This document shows, in pieces, positions 26,793 to 32,543 of a DNA stretch of 32,543 nt. A program made the position numbers and the translations under genes. The stretch lies in NCBI GenBank assembly GCA_002482815.1, contig DLGS01000062.1:1-32543 (forward strand), written 5' to 3'. The notes beneath the pieces are model-generated. The model saw nothing but the letters and a program-made list of their open reading frames with translations. It did not search any database and had not been told where the DNA came from. Position 1 is the first letter of the stretch; every line of letters starts with the position of its first letter. The DNA comes from Bacteroidetes bacterium UBA7688. GTDB taxonomy: Bacteria; Bacteroidota; Bacteroidia; Chitinophagales; Chitinophagaceae.

Positions 26793-27463
26793 GGGATTAT
26801 AGATTTTATACGATTATGAATAATTGGAAAACATTTCAGAATCCTTGTCTTTTTAATTTTTAAAAACAAAGTCTTTGTCAGCAATTTTTTTTGTTGTGAT
26901 TTTTGAACCACGTTATTTTCACCCTTCGTTGCAACATCAAATAGCATAGCGGTGCAAAGACAATTTTTCCTTTCTTTACTCTCCAATATCGGGTAGTTGA
27001 CACAACTTTTACACCCTTGCCAAAAGGCATCATCTTTCGTTAGTTCCGAGTAGGTAACAGGCTTATAACCCAGCTCACTATTGATTTTCATCACAGCCAA
27101 ACCTGTTGTCAGTCCAAATATTTTTGCTTCCGGATAAAGCGTTCTGCTTAACTCAAATACCTTGCTCTTAATTTGCTTTGCAATCCCGCTTTTCCTAAAA
27201 TCGGGTGCGACAATCAGTCCTGAATTGGCAACATATTCGCCGTGGCTCCAGCTTTCGATATAACAAAAACCAGCCCAGGAACCATCAGGCGAAAAAGCGA
27301 TGACTGATTTTCCCTCAATCATTTTTTGCTGAATATATTCGGGAGTACGTTTTGCAATTCCTGTACCACGGGCAAGTGCCGATGAGGCCATTTCATCACA
27401 GATGATGGCGGCATAATGTATATGACGGGACGATGCCACCAATACACTAAAGTTTGGAGTCAT
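26789..27463 (-). CDS. GNAT acyltransferase, candidate N-acylglutamate synthase
   Basis: 224 aa from ATG 27463 (MTPNFSVLVASS...). An in-frame extension to 27526 exists but its 21 residues look like read-in from the leader. GNAT core: YVANSGLIVAPDFRKSGIAKQI holds the acyl-CoA-binding R/G-x-x-G-x-A loop. A Cys-rich segment follows, FWQGCKSCVNYPIL...KNCLC, and then a basic C-terminal tail. As first gene of an arg operon with no argA or argJ, it is the natural candidate for acylating glutamate (acetyl- or, given Val90 in ArgF', succinyl-CoA). Activity is inferred from position and fold only. Confidence 0.82.
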   Translation of the reverse strand: MTPNFSVLVASSRHIHYAAIICDEMASSALARGTGIAKRTPEYIQQKMIEGKSVIAFSPDGSWAGFCYIESWSHGEYVANSGLIVAPDFRKSGIAKQIKSKVFELSRTLYPEAKIFGLTTGLAVMKINSELGYKPVTYSELTKDDAFWQGCKSCVNYPILESKERKNCLCTAMLFDVATKGENNVVQKSQQKKLLTKTLFLKIKKTRILKCFPIIHNRIKSIIP

Positions 27464-27502
27464 TTTAATGAGTATTAAAACTGTAAAAACAAGAAGATGC
27501 CC

Positions 27503-27518
27503 TGTAGCGCTAACTACA
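27503..27518 (-). promoter_or_regulatory. Small hairpin late in the arg leader
   Basis: On the minus strand TGTAG-ttagcg-CTACA forms a 5-bp stem about 40 nt before the GNAT ATG; the U-rich stretch cttcttgttttt lies a few nt downstream. A second CTACA, in the last codons of the leader ORF (27612-27608), could compete for the same TGTAG. This would permit an attenuator switch but the stems are short. Confidence 0.3.
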
Positions 27519-27593
27519 CAGACCAATAAGTAAATAATTTTTGAAAGCTATGGATGTAGCTTCTTCAACAAGAAATTGTCGGAATACGAACTA

Positions 27594-27728
27594 TCAACGT
27601 CGCAACATGTAGGTAGTAGCGCGACTGCAAAAAACCGAACCCGTTAGAGAGCCAGCAAAAAACCCACGTCCGGCAACTGCAAGTATATTGCATGATGCTA
27701 CTGACGTAAATAATGAGGTTTTTTTCAT
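27594..27728 (-). CDS. Leader ORF of the arginine operon (44 codons, ends Arg-Arg)
   Basis: ATG 27728 (after aggaa) to TGA 27594-27596, within the 5' leader of the arg operon. It reads MKKTSLFTSVASCN...CSRATTYMLRR. Arg codons are at positions 21, 37, 43 and 44, the last two directly before the stop. The following RNA can form hairpins (gtcgc/gcgac over the ORF end and cgacaa/ttgttg after it). This arrangement suits translation-dependent sensing of arginyl-tRNA, but could also be a structured regulatory RNA with an accidental ORF. Not a stand-alone functional protein in my reading. Confidence 0.5.
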   Translation of the reverse strand: MKKTSLFTSVASCNILAVAGRGFFAGSLTGSVFCSRATTYMLRR

Positions 27729-27773
27729 TTCCTAAAGTATAAAATTGGAGTTTGACTAAAATTTTTAACGGTG

Positions 27774-27804
27774 CAAATGTATAGGATTTATTTTTACAAT
27801 TCAA
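27774..27804 (-). promoter_or_regulatory. Promoter of the arginine operon
   Basis: On the minus strand TTG (27804-27802), a 20-nt spacer, then TACATTTG (27781-27774): a full match to the Bacteroidota TTG/TAnnTTTG consensus at the usual distance. Transcription would start near 27768, giving a leader of about 300 nt before the GNAT gene. Confidence 0.75.
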
Positions 27805-28273
27805 GACAAAATAACGCTTCTGAAATTTTCAAATTCTCTAAAATAGTTTTCTTTCGATTTTACCCTTATTAATACAATCATAATGGAAATGAACTTGCAA
27901 TAACATTCTTTCATAGGAAGGATTACTTTAGAGAAGCTACAGACATACAGAAAAAGCATAATTAACCCGGCAACTTTTTACAGTATGCCGGCTTTTCCAA
28001 TACAGGAATATTGAATCCTTTAGTTCTTTTCGCAAAGTGCAAGAAGCTCTGCTCTTTTAATCCTTATCACAACTATGTGCGTCAGTTTTATATGCTGTGC
28101 ATAGATACAATGGACTTGTAACAACAAAAATGGCAACAAAAGGTTTTTCATAGCATATACATTGAATGTTTCGATAATTATGATCAGATGTAGAAGAGCG
28201 CCATGAGCATAACAAAAATCAAACCAATAAGTTATATTAAGCTTAGATTCACGTTACAAAAGGCACTCGTTTT
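27805..28273. other. Non-coding stretch right of the arginine operon
   Basis: No gene found. It carries repeat B2 (27966-28017). The rest is AT-rich with no reading frame I can support. Confidence 0.5.
27966..28017 (+). repeat. Repeat B, copy 2, with hairpin
   Basis: Same unit and orientation as 19076-19127. Stem ccggca (27967-27972) with tgccgg (27986-27991); the differing bases keep pairing, and the outermost pair of copy 1 is lost. The following ttccaatacaggaatattga is identical. It lies about 160 nt upstream of the arg promoter, pointing away from the operon, so terminating arg transcription is not its job here. Confidence 0.75.
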
Positions 28274-28447
28274 TTATTCTACCACTACGTTTTTCATCAC
28301 TCTTTCCCCGTCTTTTGTTATATCTATAACAGATGCAATTGGGTAAAACAAATGTTTGTCCTGCGCTGTTGAGTTACTCTGATTTAGCAATTCTTCATCT
28401 TGCTCGATGGCATTTACTGTTTCATGAATTATTACGTATAACCTCTG
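28274..28447 (-). pseudogene. 3' relic of an unknown gene
   Basis: An open frame of 57 codons with no usable start, bounded upstream by TAA and ending TAA at 28274-28276. It reads QRLYVIIHETVNAIEQDEEL...YPIASVIDITKDGERVMKNVVVE. The codon pattern and protein-like composition suggest the C-terminal remnant of a real gene cut off by rearrangement next to repeat A2. Family not recognised. Confidence 0.35.
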
Positions 28448-28506
28448 TTATCTAAATCTAACCGCTGAAAATTAAAATCATATTGTATTATTATGTGTTG
28501 TTATCC

Positions 28507-28712
28507 TGCACTAAAAATTGCACTAAACCAATATTGCATTTAGACATCATAAAGACAACTTTTGAATTTACAACAATTGAAAGGTGTTTGTTTTGAGCGT
28601 TATAAAGCATTTACAGACACGACTCAAAATCTATTCGCAAGGATGTGCAGGTTCGATTCCGCTTATGGGCACACTAAAAAAAAGGAGTTACGTTCATTCG
28701 TGGCTCCTTTTT
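28507..28712 (+). repeat. Repeat A, copy 2: tRNA-Leu-like 3' fragment plus terminator
   Basis: Same order and orientation as 17643-17852: 35 identical opening bases, acaacaattgaaa-type middle, tRNA-Leu(CAA)-like tail with gactcaaaatc and gcaggttcgattcc (about 28611-28674), then the hairpin. The T-arm 3' strand and variable arm have decayed (ccgct for cctgt, and four bases lost), so this copy is more degraded than copy 1. Confidence 0.8.
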
Positions 28713-28714
28713 TT
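28679..28714 (+). terminator. Hairpin terminator in repeat A2
   Basis: aaaggagttacg / cgtggctccttt, 12 bp with two G-U pairs, loop ttcatt, then a run of T. Confidence 0.7.
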
Positions 28715-28782
28715 ATTATTCCTCTTTGCGGAATAAAAAGGTTGTCATCAGTAAGTTAACTTTTAGCTTTGTTTCTACTTTT

Positions 28783-28815
28783 TTTGCTATGCGGGAACGG
28801 CGATTTATAAATTTG
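28783..28815 (+). promoter_or_regulatory. Promoter of terC
   Basis: TTTG at 28783-28786, 21-nt spacer, then TAAATTTG (28808-28815), a full match to TAnnTTTG. Predicted start near 28821, about 40 nt before the terC ATG. Confidence 0.65.
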
Positions 28816-28860
28816 CATCACCGATAATAAAAGAGTGGCTTACCTACAAAATACGAGACT

Positions 28861-29613
28861 ATGTTTGAAATGCCGGATTTCACCTTGCCCGGAGTATGGA
28901 TCAGCCTCCTTACCCTGACATTCCTTGAGATTGTATTAGGAATTGACAATCTTATTTTTATTTCCATTATCACCGACAAGCTACCGCCTGAAAGACAAAG
29001 GAGGACAAGAAATGTAGGTCTCAGTCTTGCCATGATCTTCAGGCTGTGCCTTCTGCTCGCCATTAACTGGATTATCGGATTGAAGGATGTGGTGTTTACC
29101 ATCCCTTCCATCAGTGGCTTAAACAAGGATCCATTGGGACTAAGTTATAAGGATATTATTCTTATGCTTGGCGGTATATTCCTTATTTTCAAAAGCACCC
29201 TTGAATTACACCAAAAAATGACTGATAAAAACCCGGCGCATGGCAAACCAGGAAAGCAGAAAAGAACAATGTTTGGGATATTATTGCAGATTGTCCTGAT
29301 TGACGCTGTCTTCTCTTTTGATTCTATACTCACCGCAGTTGGCCTGGTGGATAACGTATTGGTAATGATGGTGGCCGTAGTTGTTTCCATCATCGTTATG
29401 ATGCTGTTTGCCGGTAAGCTAGCCAGAATTATCAGTTCAAACCCTACGCTTCAAATCCTTGCACTGAGTTTTCTTGTTGTTATCGGAGTAGTACTGATTG
29501 CCGATGGGTTTCATCAGGAGATCAGCAAAAGCATCATTTACTCTTGCCTCTGTTTCTCCCTGGTTGTAGAGTTGATGAACATCAGGTTTCGAAAATCACA
29601 AAAGGCGGCTTAA
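28861..29613 (+). CDS. terC: TerC-family integral membrane protein
   Basis: 250 aa with about seven hydrophobic helices. Conserved acidic residues lie in membrane segments: EIVLGIDNLIFISI near residue 22 and LIDAVFSFDSILTAVG near 142, the two DN/DS repeats of the family. Family members export Mn2+ and are linked to tellurite or alkali response. Here no other ter gene is present, so a general metal-export role is likelier than tellurite resistance (inference). It stands alone with its own promoter, just after repeat A2. Confidence 0.92.
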   Translation: MFEMPDFTLPGVWISLLTLTFLEIVLGIDNLIFISIITDKLPPERQRRTRNVGLSLAMIFRLCLLLAINWIIGLKDVVFTIPSISGLNKDPLGLSYKDIILMLGGIFLIFKSTLELHQKMTDKNPAHGKPGKQKRTMFGILLQIVLIDAVFSFDSILTAVGLVDNVLVMMVAVVVSIIVMMLFAGKLARIISSNPTLQILALSFLVVIGVVLIADGFHQEISKSIIYSCLCFSLVVELMNIRFRKSQKAA

Positions 29614-29777
29614 GGCGATTACACAAAACCGGATTGGCCGGGCTGCGCAAGCCTGCATCAATACTCCCCGAAGGCCTGCAGCCATAAATTTTATAAAATC
29701 CATGCTCAAAAGCTATAAAAGGCGAAGCAAAAACATGTGATTTCTTTGCTGTTCAATACCTCATTGTTATTATCATA

Positions 29778-29945
29778 ATGCGCAAACCAATGAAGCCAAC
29801 AAAAGACATAAACAGCAAAAACTTAATGACAGATACAATCAAGCACCTCATTATGGCTATTGCATTCCTTTTATGCATCTGCGGTTCTATGGCGCTTTAT
29901 ATTATCTATACACAGTGGTCAGCCACAATTGCTGTTCCTCAGTAA
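29778..29945 (+). CDS. 55-aa single-pass membrane protein
   Basis: ATG 29778 to TAA 29943-29945. A basic N-terminus (MRKPMKPTKD) and about 20 polar residues precede one helix, LIMAIAFLLCICGSMALYII, and a short end YTQWSATIAVPQ. It is 164 nt after terC and followed by a terminator. In-frame ATGs at codons 5 and 17 are alternatives. Function unknown; it resembles the small membrane ORFs at 3992 and 4302 only in layout. Confidence 0.5.
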   Translation: MRKPMKPTKDINSKNLMTDTIKHLIMAIAFLLCICGSMALYIIYTQWSATIAVPQ

Positions 29946-29952
29946 CCGCGAA

Positions 29953-29983
29953 CTATTTGCAAGGTTGTGCAGTTTTAATTCCG
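29953..29983 (+). repeat. Diverged third tRNA-like relic
   Basis: ctatttgcaaggttgtgcag and the following ttttaattccg match repeat A2 (28632-28662) at 26 of 31 bases by eye and have the same orientation. A terminator hairpin follows, as in repeats A1 and A2. The flanking parts of repeat A are not recognisable. Confidence 0.45.
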
Positions 29984-30008
29984 GTGACCGGAACGGAAAC
30001 TAAATGAG

Positions 30009-30046
30009 AAAACCCCATAACCATACAGGTTTGGGGTTTTTATTTT
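30009..30046. terminator. Intrinsic terminator between convergent genes
   Basis: AAAACCCCA (30009-30017) pairs with TGGGGTTTT (30032-30040), 9 bp, followed by T-rich sequence. It lies between the rightward 55-aa gene and the leftward response regulator, and can serve the plus strand best. Confidence 0.75.
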
Positions 30047-30069
30047 CTTTGCGAAACAGCAGAGCTTGA

Positions 30070-30723
30070 CTATCCGTTATAAATACCATTTTTAATGGCG
30101 TACAACACCAATCCCGCCGTATTTCGTGCGCCGGTTTTTTCCAATAACAGCGAACGAACGCCTTCAACAGTTCTTTGACTGAGAAAAATTTCTTTGCCTA
30201 TCTCAGCAGCAGTCCGTTCTTCACAAATCATTCTCAGTACCTCTTCTTCTTTATCCGTAAGCTTAACACCTACCTTCACTCTGCTGGCTATTTTCGTTTT
30301 TTGCATCATATTCCGCAGCATGGCAGAGCTTACCAGATCATTAAAATAATAATCGCTTTCTGTTACGGTATGCATAGCCAGATTGATCTCATCCGGTTCA
30401 GCATTTTTCAGCAGATAACCATTGGCACCTTCTTCGATCAGTTGTAAGATAAAATGCTCTTCTTCGAACATGGTCAAAATCAATATTTTGATTTCAGGGT
30501 ATTTTGATTTTATTTCTTTGAGCACTTGCCTGCCATCCATTTCGGGCATTTTTAAATCCAGCAGAATAACATCCGCTTTTTCCGTTGCGAGCAGTGACAG
30601 CAATTCCAAACCGTTTGCTGCCTCCCCTGCAAATTGTAAGTCAGGATAATTATTGAGCGCCAGGCGCAAGCCTTGTCTGAAAATTTTATGGTCGTCGGTA
30701 ATGATATATTGAATAGGGGACAT
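30070..30723 (-). CDS. NarL/FixJ-family response regulator
   Basis: 217 aa. The receiver domain has IITDDHKIFRQGLR, phospho-acceptor Asp56 in ILLDLKMPEMDG and ILTMFEEE. The C-terminal LuxR helix-turn-helix (about 150-215) shows LTDKEEEVLRMICEERTAAE and SQRTVEGVRSLLLEKTGARN. It would bind DNA when phosphorylated by the kinase 3 nt upstream. Targets unknown. Confidence 0.95.
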   Translation of the reverse strand: MSPIQYIITDDHKIFRQGLRLALNNYPDLQFAGEAANGLELLSLLATEKADVILLDLKMPEMDGRQVLKEIKSKYPEIKILILTMFEEEHFILQLIEEGANGYLLKNAEPDEINLAMHTVTESDYYFNDLVSSAMLRNMMQKTKIASRVKVGVKLTDKEEEVLRMICEERTAAEIGKEIFLSQRTVEGVRSLLLEKTGARNTAGLVLYAIKNGIYNG

Positions 30724-30726
30724 ACT

Positions 30727-31506
30727 TCAGGATACGATGGGGGTTAAAATACAAATGCGAAAATTACCTTTTTCTTCAGAAGAAAACTCGATGGTAGCAT
30801 TGATTGACTTTAATCTGTTGACAATATTCTTTAATCCTATTGCCCCTTTTTTATAAATCAGTTCCTGGTACATCTCGTTGGTAAGCCCTTGCCCGTCATG
30901 CAACAGAATGATCTGTAAAAAGCCATTTTCAACCGAACTTTCAATAGTAACAGCGCAGGCTCCGGAATGCTTGATCAGATTACTGGTCAGCTCCTGCAAC
31001 ATCCTGTACACCGACAATTCAGTGGCTTCGCTTAATTTGGGCAAGGGGCACAAAGAGCGGTAAGTAAGACTTAGGACAGAAGAACGGTTGATAATGGAGG
31101 CAAAAGATTCGAGTGAGGCATGCAGGCCCAGCTGATTCAAAATGGCCGGTTGCAATTTGTGAGAAATATTCCTGACACTCCTGATACTTTGGTCTAACAG
31201 TTGTTTTGATTGCAGGATGACGGATTCATCGGCATCTTTTTGCATCGAAGAATGCAGAAAGAGCCTTACGGAAGATAAGGTCGCTCCAACATCATCATGC
31301 AATTCTGTAGCAATACGCATCCTTTCTTCTTCCTGCCCCTGAATAGAAGCCTGGATTAATTCAAGTTGTTTCTGCTCGTTGATGCTTTTGATTTCATCCT
31401 GATGGCGGATAACCTTTCTTTGGTAATTCACCACAAAAATAACGATACTGAATGCCAGCAATAACATTATTGCAATACTTGCAACAATAAGGCTATGTAC
31501 ATTCAT
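30727..31506 (-). CDS. HisKA_3-type sensor histidine kinase (NarX-like)
   Basis: About 259 aa from ATG 31506 (MNVHSLIVAS...); an upstream start at 31533 would lengthen the overlap with the previous gene. One N-terminal transmembrane helix (LIVASIAIMLLLAFSIVIFV), a coiled-coil linker, then RIATELHDDVGATLSSV with the phospho-acceptor His (His79 counted from 31533). The HATPase part has LQELTSNLIKHSGA and a G-box-like GAIGLKNIVNRL. No periplasmic sensor domain, so it likely reads a cytoplasmic or membrane signal, perhaps through the 7-TM protein. Confidence 0.9.
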   Translation of the reverse strand: MNVHSLIVASIAIMLLLAFSIVIFVVNYQRKVIRHQDEIKSINEQKQLELIQASIQGQEEERMRIATELHDDVGATLSSVRLFLHSSMQKDADESVILQSKQLLDQSIRSVRNISHKLQPAILNQLGLHASLESFASIINRSSVLSLTYRSLCPLPKLSEATELSVYRMLQELTSNLIKHSGACAVTIESSVENGFLQIILLHDGQGLTNEMYQELIYKKGAIGLKNIVNRLKSINATIEFSSEEKGNFRICILTPIVS

Positions 31507-32143
31507 ATTCCTCTTTTTTGTAAAAATAGACAATAGGAACTAAAACAATGTTTTTCAGGATATTGACAGAAATAAAGACAATCAGCCACAGACTCAAAAA
31601 CTCCTTATTGCCCTTCAGGGCGGTTAAATAATCATAGAAAAGAAAAAGAATAATACTGCCGCAGGCGTATAATATCAGAGCGGTATTGAGCCAGAAGAAA
31701 GATGACTTTTCAAGTGCGATAATTCTGTTGTTTTTTTGAAACATAATAGAATGAAAGCCCAGTATGCACCATAAAATATAGGGTGCCGAAAAGAAAATAG
31801 CCGCACCCGTTAAATGATGCTCAAAAGGCGAATGACAGATGACGGTGTAGTACAGATATCCGAGTATCAGAACGGAAATGATAAGGCCGAATTCTTTATC
31901 GTTCCGGAAAATCCGCTTCCGGAAGGCAAAGGCAAAAAACAGAAATTCCAACAGGAAAAACAAATTGCCCGCCAGACTGTAATTCGTTTTCCAAACCCGT
32001 TTTAATAAAATAATGCCTGCATCAAAGCCAAAGTCTGCAATGGCATAATACCAGAGCAGACTTTTCTTTTTGTAGACTATACCAATCACTATCGCCAATA
32101 AGGGAGAAAGTGCAGAAACGACGATGTAGGGTTGTAGGGTCAT
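31493..32143 (-). CDS. Seven-helix membrane protein
   Basis: 216 aa with about seven hydrophobic segments (roughly 5-23, 30-47, 55-73, 85-103, 110-130, 150-170, 185-208) and no other domain. Ends YKKEEYECT, overlapping the kinase start by 14 nt. Tight coupling to a kinase with no sensor domain suggests it supplies the membrane sensor part (inference). Family not identified. Confidence 0.75.
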   Translation of the reverse strand: MTLQPYIVVSALSPLLAIVIGIVYKKKSLLWYYAIADFGFDAGIILLKRVWKTNYSLAGNLFFLLEFLFFAFAFRKRIFRNDKEFGLIISVLILGYLYYTVICHSPFEHHLTGAAIFFSAPYILWCILGFHSIMFQKNNRIIALEKSSFFWLNTALILYACGSIILFLFYDYLTALKGNKEFLSLWLIVFISVNILKNIVLVPIVYFYKKEEYECT

Positions 32144-32543
32144 TTATTTGTGAGAAGTGGGCAAGTCACTGACATTGTAAAACTGTACATGCGTATTGGG
32201 ATACGTCACATCAAAGATAAAATGTAAGCTATTGTTATTGTCTCTTGATTCGTAAAAGGTAAATTTAACCGGCTCTTCCGGTTCGGTACGACGATCATAC
32301 AAGATACCCGTAATCAATGCCGACGAAAAATAACCCGGAGCATTGGCAGAATCCTGAATTTCAAAGGTGACCTGATGGTTGGCCGTATCCAGTCTAATTC
32401 TCCATTGATCCCGGCAGCTGCGGGTTCCGATACTATCCATCAAGGCAGGCGTGGATATTTCGTAAGGTATGGTTGTGATACCGGCCCTGGCTACAATAGA
32501 TTGCTGGGTAGATATTTTGTGGGTATCCACAATTACCTCCAGA
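32144..32543 (-). CDS. Hypothetical protein, N-terminus beyond window edge
   Basis: The frame is open to the window end (LEVIVDTHKIST...), so the GTG at 32530 is probably not the start and the gene is cut at its 5' end. About 132 residues are visible: beta-rich, with RSCRDQWRIRLDTANHQVTFEIQDSANAPG and FHFIFDVTYPNTHVQFY-like segments (DVTYPNTHVQFYNVSDLP near the end). No motif recognised. One nt separates its stop from the 7-TM protein start, so it belongs to the same operon as the two-component system. Confidence 0.65.
   Translation of the reverse strand, partial: LEVIVDTHKISTQQSIVARAGITTIPYEISTPALMDSIGTRSCRDQWRIRLDTANHQVTFEIQDSANAPGYFSSALITGILYDRRTEPEEPVKFTFYESRDNNNSLHFIFDVTYPNTHVQFYNVSDLPTSHK

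Noticed and set aside
27565..27804. 79-codon ORF upstream of the arg operon
   Set aside because: It spans the predicted promoter and overlaps the leader ORF in another frame, with no protein-like features.
28562..28759. 65-codon plus-strand ORF over repeat A2
   Set aside because: Same reason: it follows from the repeated DNA, includes tRNA-like and terminator sequence.
28861..29613. Tellurite-resistance (ter) operon
   Set aside because: Only a TerC-family protein is present; no terA, terB, terD or terE nearby.

Overview
The window reads as an AT-rich chromosomal segment of a member of the Bacteroidota, probably a Chitinophagaceae-like lineage (inference). The reasons are the TonB-dependent/OMP-b-barrel receptors, the Ig-like repeat surface protein, the DUF6876-type protein, promoters of the TTG...TAnnTTTG type, and an arginine pathway built around an N-acylornithine carbamoyltransferase. 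It looks like an accessory region. It holds a tyrosine recombinase, gene relics, nested direct repeats and tRNA-like fragments next to one core biosynthetic operon.

Layout. 1-2339 (-): 5' part of a large secreted Ig/PKD-like repeat protein, with a 54-aa ORF just upstream. 2510-3991: gene-poor. 3992-4469 (+): two tiny single-pass membrane proteins around a strong terminator. 4493-5737 (-): tyrosine recombinase. 5861-10277 (-): OmpR-type regulator, histidine kinase and an outer-membrane receptor; a 20-bp exact repeat lies on each side. 10500-17621: SAM methyltransferase, rhodanese (MnmH-like) relic, then a metal module. That module has a Zn/Cd/Pb P1B ATPase interrupted by an in-frame TAG and, divergently, a Cys-rich secreted protein, a TlpA-like thioredoxin, an HMA-like protein and a TonB receptor with a Cys-rich plug.

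17643-28712 is bounded by two about 210-bp direct repeats (repeat A). Each carries the 3' half of a tRNA-Leu(CAA)-like sequence plus a hairpin terminator. Inside lie a small HEPN-like ORF, a DUF6876-type protein, a short hypothetical protein and the whole arginine operon on the minus strand: GNAT-argG-argC-argD-argF'-argB-argE'-argH. The operon is closely flanked by a second pair of direct repeats (repeat B). It has a near-perfect Bacteroidota promoter and a roughly 300-nt leader containing a 44-codon ORF that ends in Arg-Arg. Beyond repeat A2 are terC, another tiny membrane protein and a more diverged tRNA-like relic (29953-29983). From 30070 to the end (-) lies a NarL-type two-component system with a 7-TM protein and a gene cut by the window edge.

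Working together: the arg genes run from N-acylglutamate to arginine. Val90 in the carbamoyltransferase sits where Bacteroides fragilis SOTCase has Pro90, which suggests N-succinyl rather than N-acetyl intermediates. The metal genes would couple outer-membrane uptake or sensing, periplasmic Cys chemistry and inner-membrane export, although the exporter appears broken. No single wholly new system is proven. The most notable points are the nested repeats around the arg operon, its leader, and the interrupted ATPase.
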